The position numbers and the translations under genes were made by a program. From positions 4,960,676 to 5,024,675 of the forward strand of contig RPFO01000213.1 of assembly GCA_009746045.1 (NCBI GenBank): a DNA stretch of 64,000 nucleotides, in the 5' to 3' direction. The first letter of the stretch is position 1; each line of letters opens with the position of its first letter. Source of the DNA: Mesostigma viride (taxonomy: Eukaryota; Streptophyta; Mesostigmatophyceae; Mesostigmatales; Mesostigmataceae). Below, piece by piece: positions 1-8,955 of the stretch. The notes beneath the pieces were generated by a model. It did not search any database, was not told the origin of the DNA, and saw only the letters and a program-made list of their open reading frames with translations.

Positions 1-157
1 GGCCTAGGTGGCGCCGGCCCTAGGCGCCGCCCTTAGACCGGTCGCCCGCATCGGACCGCCGGATTATAGCCGGCGGCTGAGCGGACGCTAGCGGAAGGCG
101 TGCGGACGGACATGGGGAACTCAGAGCCAGATCCTAGGGCTCTAGAGTTACTCAACT
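1..157. other. GC-rich host flank, no gene
   Basis: GC-rich sequence before the minisatellite. I see no open frame with coding character and no repeat structure here. Confidence 0.5.
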
Positions 158-1073
158 GCCATGATGACACCATGGGAGCCTGAATCCTCATCATTAATTA
201 CATATGTGCCATCCATGTACGTAGGCCAGCCATGATGACCCCATGGGAGCCTGAATCCTCATCATTAATTACATAAATGCCATCCATGTACGTAGGCCAG
301 CCATGATGACACTATGGGAGCCTGAATCCTCATCATTAATAACATAAATGCCATCCAGGTACGTAGACGGGCCATGATGACCCCATGGGAGCCTGAATCC
401 TCATCATTAATTACATAATTGCCATCCATGTACGTAGACACGCCATGATGACACCATGGGAGCCTGAATCCTCATCATTAAGTACATACATGCCATCCAT
501 GTACGTAGACGGGCCATGCATGATGAAACCATGGGAGCCTGAATCCTCATCATTTTTTTTTCTTTGACATCCATGTACATACGTAGGCCAGCCATGATGA
601 CACCAATGGAGCCTGAATCCTCATCATTAATTACATACATGCCATCCATGTACGTAGACGGGCCATGATGACACCAATGGAGCCTGAATCCTCATCATTA
701 ATTACATAAATGCCAACCATGTACATACACGGGCAATGATGACACCATGGGAGCCTGAATCCTCATCATTAATTACGTAAATGCCAACCATGTACGTAGA
801 CAAGCCATGATGACACCATGGGAGCCTGAATCCTAATCATTAATTACATAAATGCCATCCATGTACGTAGACGGGCCATGATCACACCATGGAAGCCTGA
901 ATCCTCATCATTTTTTTTCTTTGACATCCATGTACGTAGACAAGCCATGATGACACCATGGGAGCCTGAATCCTCATCATTCATTACATAAATGCCGTCC
1001 ATGTACGTAGACGGGCCATGATGACCCCATGGGAGCCTGAATCCTCATCATTAATTACATGAATGCCATCCAT
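158..1073. repeat. 71-bp minisatellite, about 13 units
   Basis: Tandem units recur with the word ATGATGAC at 161, 232, 303, 374 and 445, that is, every 71 bp, up to about 1073. Each unit carries the words gggagcctgaatcctc and gccatccatgtacgtag. One or two units have a T-rich replacement (about 551-570 and 910-925). The array stops inside a unit at 1073 (gccatccat), and the rest of the same unit (gtacgt..agacaagccatgat) appears 61.8 kb away at 62854. The array is therefore the pre-insertion target of the large element. Short ORFs across it are repeat artefacts. Confidence 0.9.
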
Positions 1074-1700
1074 CCATTTCTGGCCTTGCCTTGCTTTGCA
1101 TGCATCACCACAAAACATCAAATTTATTACAATATGTGTGCTAGCTCTATACGGTGGAATAACACAGACATGTCTACCAGATGGCAACACGGCCATCTGT
1201 ATGCTAGGGTGAGCACACTATGTGAATGTGCAGGGCCAGCCCACAGCAGCTGTGCCCCTGCTCTACCCCCTTTTGCCAGGGTGGGCGGGTGGGAGGCAAA
1301 AGAAAACAACCTGCTTCCCTAGAATGGAAGCCCACCCTTTATAGCAACCACCTCTCCAGCCAACCCCTACCTGGGTGGCTGGGGTACGGGTGCCAGCACA
1401 AAAAATATTTTTTCTAAAATTATTTTTTTTCTTTTGGTGCTATACGGCGTTGCATTCTCCGCTCAGCAGGTTAGTCATAGATAAAATGAGCATAGCTCAC
1501 CAAATCCATTTCTGGCCTTGCCTTGCTTTGCATGCATCACCACAAAACATCAAATTTATTACAATATGTGTGCTAGCTCTATACGGTGGAATAACACAGA
1601 CATGTCTACCAGATGGCAACACGGCCATCTGTATGCTAGGGTGAGCACACTATGTGAATGTGCAGGGCCAGCCCACAGCAGCTGTGCCCCTGCTCTACCC
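1074..1700 (-). repeat. Split direct repeats B2-A2-B1 (3' end of the YR element)
   Basis: B2 (1074-1268) and B1 (1506-1700) are near-identical 195-bp copies beginning ccatttctggccttgcc and ending gcccctgctctaccc. Between them lies A2 (about 1297-1505), whose only other copy in the window is A1 at 62641-62853. This B1-A2-B2 arrangement at one end with a lone A1 at the other is the signature of PAT/Ngaro-type elements. Confidence 0.85.
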
Positions 1701-1898
1701 ACATCTCCTTACATGGCTAACAGCCGAAAATACGTAGGACATGCAAAAAAGAAAACTTAAACTACCTAGCTATGGGGGTACTTTGTCCCAACCCAGGTTC
1801 ACCCTCGGGTTAGTTAAACCATTTCCCCCCTGACCTCCCACACAAGGGTGAGGTCAGTTGATAGCTAAAAGACGAGAGGTAAAAAAAACAGGAGGACG

Positions 1899-2573
1899 TC
1901 AAAACTCGACGCCACCGAAGTGGCGCCGGAAAACCGCTGGGTCAAAACCCAGGGCCTGAGCCCAGAGGGCGGGTGGGATGTCGCGCCCCAGGAGGCTGCG
2001 GTGGAGGCCAATGTAGCGCGTGACCGAGAGGGCCGAAGCCCACCGGCCGCGCAGCTGGATGGCCTCCGGCGACTCGCCAGCGATGGCGTCGTGCGTCGCC
2101 CCCCCATGCCGGAGGCTGTGAAAAGAAAACATCCCTGGGATGCTCATGCGGGCCTGCACAGCCTCCCACTGCTGCCTAGCCTGGCTGTACGTTAAGCCTC
2201 GAAAGAGGAGTGCATCCGGGGGCTGGCCAGCCGTCAGACGTCGCAGGAGCCACAAAGAAAGTGGATCCCGGACGAGGACGTGCTGGGCCGCCCCCTGCGC
2301 AGTTTTGGGGTTGCGCAGCACAAGGGCACCGACCATGGGCCCTGGCTCGAGAAGGGGGTGGCCGGGATGAGCCACATCCCGAACCCGCAGCCCTAGCGCC
2401 TCGCTAATGCGTAAATACTGCTGGAAAGCAATAATAATCAACGCACTCAAATGCACCTGTCGACGTGAAACTAGCAACAGGGCAGTGAAATAGCAAAGGC
2501 GCCAGGGCATAGGCGGAGGGCTGACAGCCGGAACAAGCCGCTCATGCGCCCCGTCCAGTATCCTTCTTCCGAC
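1899..2573 (-). pseudogene. Tyrosine recombinase, catalytic domain (YR retroelement), 5' part cut off
   Basis: The frame is open from an in-frame stop at 2574-2576 to the stop at 1899. It shows the recombinase catalytic residues in order: Arg in the context YLRISEALGLRVRD, the HxxR box in FHSLRHGGAT, a Gly-Arg-Trp, and the nucleophilic Tyr in SVTRYIGLH. The N-terminal core-binding domain is missing here; a plausible core-binding segment ends the RNase H reading frame at 58.86-59.2 kb. The enzyme would integrate the circular DNA copy of the retroelement. The break coincides with the start of AT-rich viral DNA at about 2577. As it stands it cannot make a whole recombinase. Confidence 0.8.
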
Positions 2574-2576
2574 TTA

Positions 2577-2790
2577 CTTACACTCTTCCTAATATGTCGA
2601 TATAGGCTATATTAGTTATGGGATCATATATATATATTATATTCCCTTATATATTCCCTAATTAACCCTATTATATCTAGCCTATATATATGTAGATACA
2701 GATCCTATTATACTACAATATATTACAGGGTCCTAATAATCCCATATATATAAGACGTATAGAGGCTATATCGATGTGGCTTACTCGGGG
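2577..2790. other. AT-rich seam 1 (left edge of viral block)
   Basis: Very AT-rich stretch with repeated tatata words, no coding potential. It holds the 11-mer AGGCTATATCG (2763-2773), found again exactly at seams 7 (45169) and 9 (53636). It separates the truncated recombinase from the first viral gene. 2791-2879 is unassigned spacer. Confidence 0.65.
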
Positions 2791-2879
2791 CGATGCAAGG
2801 GGATATAAGCCTCGATTGGTCGGGGGCCTGTACGTCTCTCTCCCTCCTGTGCATGTCACACTACAGGTACGCGCACAGA

Positions 2880-3278
2880 TTAGTCGGCGTCCGGGGAACG
2901 CACGCAGCAGGCCAGACGCCTCCACCAGGTCTCGCGTCTGGCGGGCAGCACGTCCTTGTCCAGCGTGACGGCTATGTTCTGGGACTTGCACACGTACTTG
3001 ATGAACCGCAGGAAGAAGGGGGTGACGTTGGTGGACGTGTCGGCCTTGAACAGGTGCAGCTCCAGGAGGTACTTGGGGTATCCCCTCCCGTACGCGACCA
3101 GTTCTCTCACCCCGCGCTCCCAGTCGTCCCACTCCTTCACCTCTATGACCCTTCTGCGCTTGTCGTCGAGCAGGAAGGTGCCTTCTATCTCCCCTTCTCG
3201 GCACACGACCTCGCTCCTGCCGTGCACCTGCGCGTTGTACGCGGCCTGCGCGCATCGCTCGTCGTCCCGGAATGCCAT
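2880..3278 (-). CDS. Small PD-(D/E)XK nuclease-like protein
   Basis: 132 aa. The core LLDDKRRRVIEVKEWDDWE, followed by a helix with ...LVAYGRGYPKY, resembles the Asp...Glu-x-Lys heart of PD-(D/E)XK nucleases, where a strand-borne EVK follows an acidic residue and a downstream helix carries QLxxYG-like residues. A paralogue with the same layout lies at 29423-29860. Members of this fold in giant viruses are mostly uncharacterised, so the substrate is unknown. The start at 3278 is chosen because it opens the conserved frame and a TATATATAT box sits 14 bp upstream. Fold assignment is by eye; nuclease activity is not shown. Confidence 0.65.
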   Translation of the reverse strand: MAFRDDERCAQAAYNAQVHGRSEVVCREGEIEGTFLLDDKRRRVIEVKEWDDWERGVRELVAYGRGYPKYLLELHLFKADTSTNVTPFFLRFIKYVCKSQNIAVTLDKDVLPARRETWWRRLACCVRSPDAD

Positions 3279-3291
3279 GATGGTGGCGGCG

Positions 3292-3300
3292 TATATATAT
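3292..3300 (-). promoter_or_regulatory. TATA-like box before the PD-(D/E)XK gene
   Basis: TATATATAT lies 14 bp before the start codon at 3278. The same spacing is seen for the capsid gene (51089-51096) and nearly so at 13988-13995, suggesting a viral promoter with a very short leader. Confidence 0.5.
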
Positions 3301-3512
3301 CAAATGGACGAGAATCGCAGAGGGTTCTTGAATGTCAGGCGTATGGCGAGGGCGGTAACGACCATGAATAGGGCGGGGAGCAGCGCCTCGGCGGCGGTGA
3401 GTACGGGCAGACGTAGCGGGGGCGGGGGGCGAGGGTCCAGGGGCTCGGGGGGCTTGAGGTCTCCCAGCCCCTCTAACACGGGGGCGGTGTTCTCTGCGCA
3501 TGAGGTGTTCAT
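3300..3512 (-). CDS. Small proline-rich membrane protein
   Basis: 70 aa from ATG at 3512. The N-terminal half is acidic and Pro-rich (PPEPLDPRPPPP); the C-terminal half has one hydrophobic helix (about residues 41-60, with ALLPALFMVVTALAI) and a short basic tail. This is a typical single-pass viral membrane protein. The frame is open further upstream but the upstream residues look non-coding. It stops 21 bp before the start of the next gene on the same strand, so the two may be co-transcribed. Function unknown. Confidence 0.55.
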   Translation of the reverse strand: MNTSCAENTAPVLEGLGDLKPPEPLDPRPPPPLRLPVLTAAEALLPALFMVVTALAIRLTFKNPLRFSSI

Positions 3513-3739
3513 GCCGGTCGCTCGATATTGCGTGGGATTATTAATTGGGCGGTGAGATGTCGACGAGATAATAATGCACAATGCCTTTTATTTCGATACC
3601 GGAACGGATTCGTTTAATTAATTGTTATCATCATTTAGAGACGACCGACATGATACGAGACAAGCGACATGCGGGGTTATCCCCTTTTCAGATTTGGGTA
3701 AAAATCCCTTAATTGAGACAAACGCGGTCTCAGCTAGGC

Positions 3740-4198
3740 CTACCCCTCCTGGTCACTGCCCGAACTCGAGCTGGTGTCATCGTCAGAGGAGGAGGAGGAG
3801 AGGGAGGATGAGGAGGAGCCGCGCCGACCGGGGGACGGGGGCGGTGACGGTCTGGCCAGGCTGTTCACCATTCGCGTCTCCAGGGCGGACAGGCGGCCCT
3901 TCAGGAGCTCGATGACGGCCTCTTTGTCTTGCAGGGCGGTCGCGAACTCGTCCCGCTGCTTGTCCAGCTTTTTCTGCAGCCGCGCGTACCGCTTCCTGGC
4001 CGCGTCCTTCTCTTTCTTGGACTTCTCCCTCGCGTCCATCATGTCGCGCTCCATCTGCAGGGCGTTGAGGACGTACTCCCTCGGTACGAGCACGCGGGAC
4101 GGTGGCGGCCCCTCGTTGAGCCTGAAGACCCTGGGCTTTTCCCCCTCCGGGGCGCCGAGATGGAGGGGCGCGTTCTCCTTGCCGGGCTGACAGGCCAT
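3740..4198 (-). CDS. Coiled-coil protein with Ser/Asp-rich tail
   Basis: 152 aa. The middle (about residues 45-110) is a strongly charged helix rich in Lys, Arg and Glu with heptad-like spacing (MERDMMDAREKSKKEKDAARK), probably a coiled coil. The tail is a run of Ser followed by Asp and Ser/Gly, like a phosphorylation target. There is no catalytic motif. A second frame (4199-4514) upstream reads protein-like (PEDYKDTMEEFEGTFRHSD), so the real N-terminus may lie further up and be separated by a frame error near 4200. Function unknown; a structural or scaffolding role is only a guess. Confidence 0.6.
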   Translation of the reverse strand: MACQPGKENAPLHLGAPEGEKPRVFRLNEGPPPSRVLVPREYVLNALQMERDMMDAREKSKKEKDAARKRYARLQKKLDKQRDEFATALQDKEAVIELLKGRLSALETRMVNSLARPSPPPSPGRRGSSSSSLSSSSSDDDTSSSSGSDQEG

Positions 4199-5087
4199 GG
4201 GATACGGGCCGGTGCTCGCGGTCCGACGGGGAACGGGCGGACGGGTGGCCGACTGACGAGAAAACGCGGACGGCTCGGGAGGTTTTGGCGGACGAAGCCT
4301 CGTGGGCGGACGATAAAGTTTGGACGGGCGGGTGCGGCCCCGAGGAGTCTGAGTGACGAAAGGTGCCCTCGAACTCCTCCATCGTGTCTTTGTAGTCCTC
4401 GGGGACGGCTGCCGTCGGCGCGGCGCCCTGGCAGAATCTCCTCGAGATCACGTTCCCACGGCGATTCTGTGACAGATTCGATCCGAAAGTGATCGCGACC
4501 CGGTCCAGGTGCAAAAAGGTTCTGAACTCGCACCCACACGGATACTGTTACGATTCAGTTTATTCGTGGGATCCACCGGGCGACTTGCTGGCTGACTGAT
4601 GGTAGTTCATCCTGTCACAGAGATCCTCGAGACACCCACATAACCGAAAGGCTGTCTGGGTCGTCAGTTAGTGTCAGTCACCCTCGTGTAATGCAAAACT
4701 TGGGCGGTCTGAGCGCGAAGGGCCAGTGTCTAAATATCGTGGCAGCCGTCGACGCATCCCAGCTTAGGCTGCGGTCGAGTGCCTCGCAGTGCCACCGGCA
4801 TTGTCAAGGAGACGTGCGCACCACGGGCTTCGGGCGAGTGTGTCGGCTGACGGGGTAAATTTTCATATTTTTTGTCACAGCGCCTGCAGCTGCGTGCGCG
4901 CCCTTAATCTGCACGGTGAGTGCGCCATTATTTCGATCCTCGTGGGCGGATGCCGTGTGTGTCGTAGCCACGGGGGACATCAGGTTGAGCGTGCTGCCAT
5001 CAGGTTGCAGTCGGTGCCGGCGTCGCCTCGATACTTTAAATCGATTATATCAGTGCTCGTGCAGTCGATTGTGATGCGTTGGTGATC
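4199..5087. other. Gene-poor stretch between coiled-coil gene and tandem repeat
   Basis: Up to about 4515 there may be coding sequence on the minus strand belonging to the preceding gene. From about 4560 to 5087 I see no convincing frame, RNA gene or strong signal. Confidence 0.4.
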
Positions 5088-5663
5088 GTGTCGACTGCTG
5101 CCTCGGGGTTCGACGCTGCATTGTTCATATCCGTGGCTGCGTTGGTCGTGTCGACTGCTGCCTCGGGGTTCGACGCTGCGTTGTCTATACTCGTGGCTGC
5201 GTTGGTCGTGTCGACTGCTGCCTCGGGGTTCGACGCTGCGTTGTCTATACTCGTGGCTGCGTTGGTCGTGCTGCTGCGTTCATGGCTAGTGTCTGCTGCA
5301 TGCATAATGGGTTAGGTAGACTGCTGCCTCGGGGTTCGACGCTGCATTGTTCATATCCGTGGCTGCGTTGGTCGTGTCGACTGCTGCCTCGGGGTTCGAC
5401 GCTGCGTTGTCTATACTCGTGGCTGCGTTGGTCGTGCTGCTGCGTTCATGGCTAGTGTCTGCTGCATGCATAATGGGTTAGGTAGACTGCTGCCTCGGGG
5501 TTCGACGCTGCATTGTTCATATCCGTGGCTGCGTTGGTCGTGTCGACTGCTGCCTCGGGGTTCGACGCTGCATTGTTCATATCCGTGGCTGCGTTGGTCG
5601 TGTCGACTGCTGCCTCGGGGTTCGACGCTGCATTGTTCATATCCGTGGCTGCGTTGGTCGTGT
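5088..5663. repeat. 60-bp tandem repeat with spacer, 8 copies
   Basis: The core tgctgcctcggggttcgac recurs about every 60 bp in three blocks of 3, 2 and 3 copies; two near-identical spacers of about 50 bp (with gtctgctgcatgcataatgg) separate them. The period is a multiple of three. The plus strand reads a hydrophobic repeat and the minus strand an Asn/Ala-rich one (NNAASNPEAAVDTTNAATD). I cannot tell whether either is translated; the plus-strand frame runs open into the start of the spliced gene at 5807. Confidence 0.8.
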
Positions 5664-5806
5664 CTTTTTCAACGTGGCTGCCAGGGTTACGTACGCTGCT
5701 GATCCTCCGCAGCCATCGTTGTTTTCACCGTTTCTTCGCGTGTGTGCAGTGCACCAGGCCACGACTCGCGGGGATCTTTTGCGGCGATCGCCAGCCCACG
5801 ACAAAT

Positions 5807-6706
5807 ATGCAAGCGCCTCAGGTTCGTGTGTTTTTTTTTTGTTACTGCCATATGTTTGCTCTTTAACTTCCATTAATCTCTTTTATTATATACCATTGCT
5901 GACCTGCTATCTATTAATTAATCTATACAATAATCATTAATATAGATCTGTCGGTATCTATGCATTTTTTTGTGTTTTTTCCTGCAGAGGCAGGAAACGC
6001 AGTTGTCAAGTGCCCAGATGGCCATCGAGGCGGAAGAGGGAGCTTCTGTGTGTAGGGGCGGTCTTCTCGTAAAAAAGGCTCTCCAAAAAAATCAGCGGGA
6101 GCTGATGACTTTGTTGCTCTCGTGCAGGTTTTGCCGCCTGAACAGTACTAGTCAGGGAGATATGCGACTGTACACCTTTGTCACCAGTGGCGGCCCGCAC
6201 CACGTCCATGTGGGAGGATTCTGCGACAACTGCCGCGTTTCCTTTGAGAACATTGTGACGTCGAGTACTCCCTGCCCTATGTGCACGGCGGAGGGGGCGA
6301 ATTTGTTCCGTGTGCCCTTGTTGGTACCCCCTTCTTCAAGTTCGACCCCTCCGCAACACTCGTCTGCAACTCGTTCCGCCTCGGGTTTCGTCTTTATGTT
6401 GCGGAGAGGCGCCCCGCGCGAGAGGAGCCGCCAGAGGGTGGTCAGCCCGGCGAGGTCGTGACAGCAGCAGAGGAGCTGCCAGAGGGTGGTCAGCCCGAGG
6501 TCGAGTCAGCAGCAGAGGAGCTGCCAGAGGGTGGTCAGCCTGAGGTCGTGACAGCAGCAGAGGAGCTGCCAGGGCGTGGTGGGATGGAGGGGCAGGGCTC
6601 TTCCTGCGATGAGGCGTATCGTTTCCTGTCGGATGAACAGGTTGACAATCTTGTCATGCATGAGCTGCTATTAGTTCGTCCAATGTGCTCTCTGACAGGC
6701 GTGTAG
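5807..6706 (+). CDS. Spliced Cys-rich (zinc-binding) protein with acidic repeats
   Basis: Proposed exons 5807-5821 and 5988 onward, joined in phase after removal of a GT-AG intron. The second exon has paired cysteines (CRFCRL, then CDNC and CPMC about 40-60 residues later), the pattern of a zinc ribbon or RING-like fold. The first frame ends at 6461, but the next frame carries a clear repeat (EELPEGGQPEV, three times) and ends at 6706. The two frames meet at CCCC 6412-6415, where one missing C would join them, as at many other genes here. Role unknown; the Cys pairs suggest a protein- or nucleic-acid-binding module. The true 5' end may lie upstream in the tandem repeat. Confidence 0.5.
5822..5987 (+). 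other. Probable spliceosomal intron
   Basis: 166 bp, T-rich, with 5' junction CAG/GTTCGTG and 3' junction tttttcctgcag/AGG after a pyrimidine tract. It is AT-rich compared with both flanks, and its removal keeps one frame. It implies nuclear expression, or an origin of this gene in a nucleus-dependent virus. Confidence 0.6.
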
Positions 6707-6902
6707 TACTACTAATATATTTTGTGTACACGGATATTGTGTAATCAATAATCAACCAATTAAATGAATTTAAACTGCCATCAAACATTGTACTCATCAC
6801 AAGCACTCACTCATCATAAGCAATTGGCATTGTGTCCGCGCGTCCGCGTTTGTCCGCGCCCCAGACAATTCTCAGCTGCAGTTAGAGCCATCGTCCGCGT
6901 AG

Positions 6903-7835
6903 ATGACCAAAACGTTCCGCGTGTCCGCGGACGCCCGCGAGTGGCGCCTGAGCGTGCGGGCGGCGTCCACGGTGCCGCAGCGGTACTACGGGCGCGCGAC
7001 CAAGTGGCAGTTGCGCCGTCTCGCGCTGCTGCAGGGTATGCGCCCCCTGCGGCAGTTGACGCACCGGGAGCTGGAGTGCGGCGTGTACGCGAACCAGTGC
7101 GCGGTGCGGATCCAGCGGTGGGTGAGGCGCGTGGTGCTTCCGTGGCACAGGGCGAAGAGGACGGTGGCGCGGCGGCTGGCCCTTCGCGTGACGAACAAGG
7201 AGGACCCGATCACGATGGACGCGCTGCCGCCGCCGGAGCGGGTGTTCAAGTTCGTGCGTCCGACGCGGCAGGTGGTGGGGTTCGACGCGGTGAGGCTGGC
7301 CGAGTACATCAACACTTCGGGGCGGTTCGAGGACCCGGCCACGCGGTTCCCGTTCACGCCGGTGGACCTGTGGCGGCTGGACAAGCAGGTGCGGGATCTG
7401 GGGTATCAGCGCCACTCGACGCTGTTCCTCTACTCTCACCCGGAGATCGTGCGGGCGATGAGGGAGCACGAGTCGCTGGTGGTGGGGCTGGAGCGGATGG
7501 TGGTGAACATCGCCCAACAGATGGGCGAGATCCTGGCGGAGGAGGGCGCGGACCATTCGACGCTGGGACTGATCTCGTCGGACTACCTTCCCGATTGGCG
7601 GTCGTTCTTCCGCCACCTGCACGCGCTGGACCCTAACTCGGCCAGGAGCACGATGGACAACTGCTGTCAGGTTCTGCGGAACGAGATGGAGGGGCTCCCG
7701 GAGAACGACCAGGGCGACACACGGCGCGGCTGCCTGGCCGCCCTGTCGATGGTTATGTCGACGTACCTGACGACGTGCGGCGTGGCCACCCTGGCTCTTC
7801 ACGCCGACCAGCCGGGGCTGCTCGTCTTCTTTTAG
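6903..7835 (+). CDS. IQ-motif and U-box/RING-like protein
   Basis: 310 aa. Residues about 60-100 are basic and include an IQ-like element (CAVRIQRWVRRVVLPWHR), a possible calmodulin-type or nucleic-acid contact. About residues 100-160 read DPITMDALPPPERVF..VVGFDAVRLAEYI...FEDPATRFPFT, which follows the U-box/SP-RING layout (DPIT start, hydrophobic core, DPxTRxPF end) without zinc ligands. The C-terminal half is helical with no motif I recognise. It might be a ubiquitin-ligase adaptor, but this rests on the DPIT...DPATR pattern only. No frame errors seen. An overlapping antisense frame of similar length (6882-7802) is a shadow. Confidence 0.7.
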   Translation: MTKTFRVSADAREWRLSVRAASTVPQRYYGRATKWQLRRLALLQGMRPLRQLTHRELECGVYANQCAVRIQRWVRRVVLPWHRAKRTVARRLALRVTNKEDPITMDALPPPERVFKFVRPTRQVVGFDAVRLAEYINTSGRFEDPATRFPFTPVDLWRLDKQVRDLGYQRHSTLFLYSHPEIVRAMREHESLVVGLERMVVNIAQQMGEILAEEGADHSTLGLISSDYLPDWRSFFRHLHALDPNSARSTMDNCCQVLRNEMEGLPENDQGDTRRGCLAALSMVMSTYLTTCGVATLALHADQPGLLVFF

Positions 7836-7854
7836 CCTGGCCAGCCGCCGTTCA

Positions 7855-7908
7855 TACTATCGCGAAGCCTATATAGCATACACATATAACCTCGCTATAG
7901 GCAACTCT
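7855..7908. other. AT-rich seam 2
   Basis: Short AT-rich joint with gcctatatagc and gctataggc facing each other. The reverse complement of 7893-7908 matches 45294-45309 at seam 7 with one mismatch. It truncates the small ORF at 7869-8021. Confidence 0.6.
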
Positions 7909-8021
7909 TTGGTAATCGCCAGGGTCTCGGTGATGGCGGAGTCGAAGAGGTCGCATGCGGCGATGCCCCCCCGCTCGTACTTGGTCTTGATGACTCGCCC
8001 GACCAACGCGACGGTGGCCAT
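7869..8021 (-). pseudogene. Fragment of an unknown viral gene cut by seam 2
   Basis: An ATG-initiated 50-residue frame with good codon bias (begins MATVALVGRVIKTKYERGG) runs directly into AT-rich seam 2, which supplies the stop. The last residues are seam-encoded. I do not recognise the family. Confidence 0.4.
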
Positions 8022-8115
8022 GAGGATGTACCTGGTGCGCACAAAAAAAGGCGGCCCGTAGCGCGCTTAAAGAGACGAAATCTTTTCGGATTAAAGATTG
8101 AAAGAGGACCGTCGG

Positions 8116-8955
8116 ATGGACGGCGCGTGGATGATCCGCCGTGCGTCGGCCCGCGAGCAGAACGACGTGCTGAAGGCGGTGACGGCGACGTGCCGCTCCA
8201 ACGACCTCCCGCGCCCGACAATCCACCGTGTCGCGGACACCGCGCACCTGGTGGGGGAGATGGTGGGAGACAGGTACTGGGCGTGCGACTTTACGCGCGG
8301 GGTCCACTGCCTGCTGTCCCTGGTGCGCGTCCGCGGGGGGCGCACGGTGTGTGCGATGGTGCATTGGGACAAGTCGGTGTACATCGTCCGCATGCCCCCT
8401 TTCAAGGTGCGCCTGTTCAGAGGCACGGTGTTGCAGGGGGTGCTCGGGTTCGACGGGGGGAAGACGACCTTCTTCGCCCACGACTGTTTGGCGTTCGCTA
8501 GGAAGTCGATGCTATCCCTGCCGTTCGAGGCACGCATGGAGAAGGCGCGGGAAACCGCGGGCATGAGCTTTCCTAGTCACTCCTCTCCCTACAGCAACGT
8601 GTTCATTCGCTGTGTTTCCTACCTACCTAGTGACACGATCAGCACACGCAGTCCAAATACTCTTTTTATTCCCAATTCGGCAATAATTACAAATCAATAC
8701 AAACACGGGGAGGTCACGCTGGCTCTGCTCGGTCAGCCCCACTTGGTCACAGAGTTCGGCAGCCTATGCACTCCTATGCACGCTACCTCCCCTTCCTGTA
8801 CATCAGGCGGTCCACCTTCTGAGCCAATCTCAGCACCGGCACTTTTGCGTCGCCCGCCACGACTTTCCCCCTCCCCGCCTCCGCCGCGCAGGACTGAACG
8901 GCCGCGGACGGCGATGGGAACAAGACCGAGCGGAGCGCCGGTGTTATTTGCGTAG
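8116..8955 (+). CDS. Degenerate nucleotidyltransferase-like protein (capping enzyme/ligase fold?)
   Basis: The first 150 residues resemble the nucleotidyltransferase domain of mRNA guanylyltransferases: a strand-turn where motif I should be (ACDFTRGVH), motif III-like LFRGTVLQGVLG, and a motif IV-like FFAHDCLAFAR. The usual residues are absent: Lys and Asp of K-x-D-G are Phe and Arg, and Asp/Glu of D-G-E are Gln and Val. If the assignment is right it is a dead enzyme. After about 8567 the sequence loses coding character and overlaps the 3' end of the primase gene on the other strand, so the true end is probably near there. ATG at 8116 is the first in the frame. Confidence 0.45.
   Translation: MDGAWMIRRASAREQNDVLKAVTATCRSNDLPRPTIHRVADTAHLVGEMVGDRYWACDFTRGVHCLLSLVRVRGGRTVCAMVHWDKSVYIVRMPPFKVRLFRGTVLQGVLGFDGGKTTFFAHDCLAFARKSMLSLPFEARMEKARETAGMSFPSHSSPYSNVFIRCVSYLPSDTISTRSPNTLFIPNSAIITNQYKHGEVTLALLGQPHLVTEFGSLCTPMHATSPSCTSGGPPSEPISAPALLRRPPRLSPSPPPPRRTERPRTAMGTRPSGAPVLFA

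Noticed and set aside
158-1073. Regular repeats that could suggest a CRISPR array
   Set aside because: The 71-bp units are similar along their whole length with no unique spacers, and the setting is eukaryotic; it is a minisatellite.
1899-2573. Virus-encoded integrase as the source of the tyrosine recombinase
   Set aside because: Position next to B1-A2-B2 and the matching RT-RNase H at the other end assign it to the retroelement, not to the virus.
6882-7802. Long minus-strand frame opposite 6903-7835
   Set aside because: His/Arg/Pro-rich shadow produced by high GC; the plus frame has ordered segments and a U-box-like pattern.
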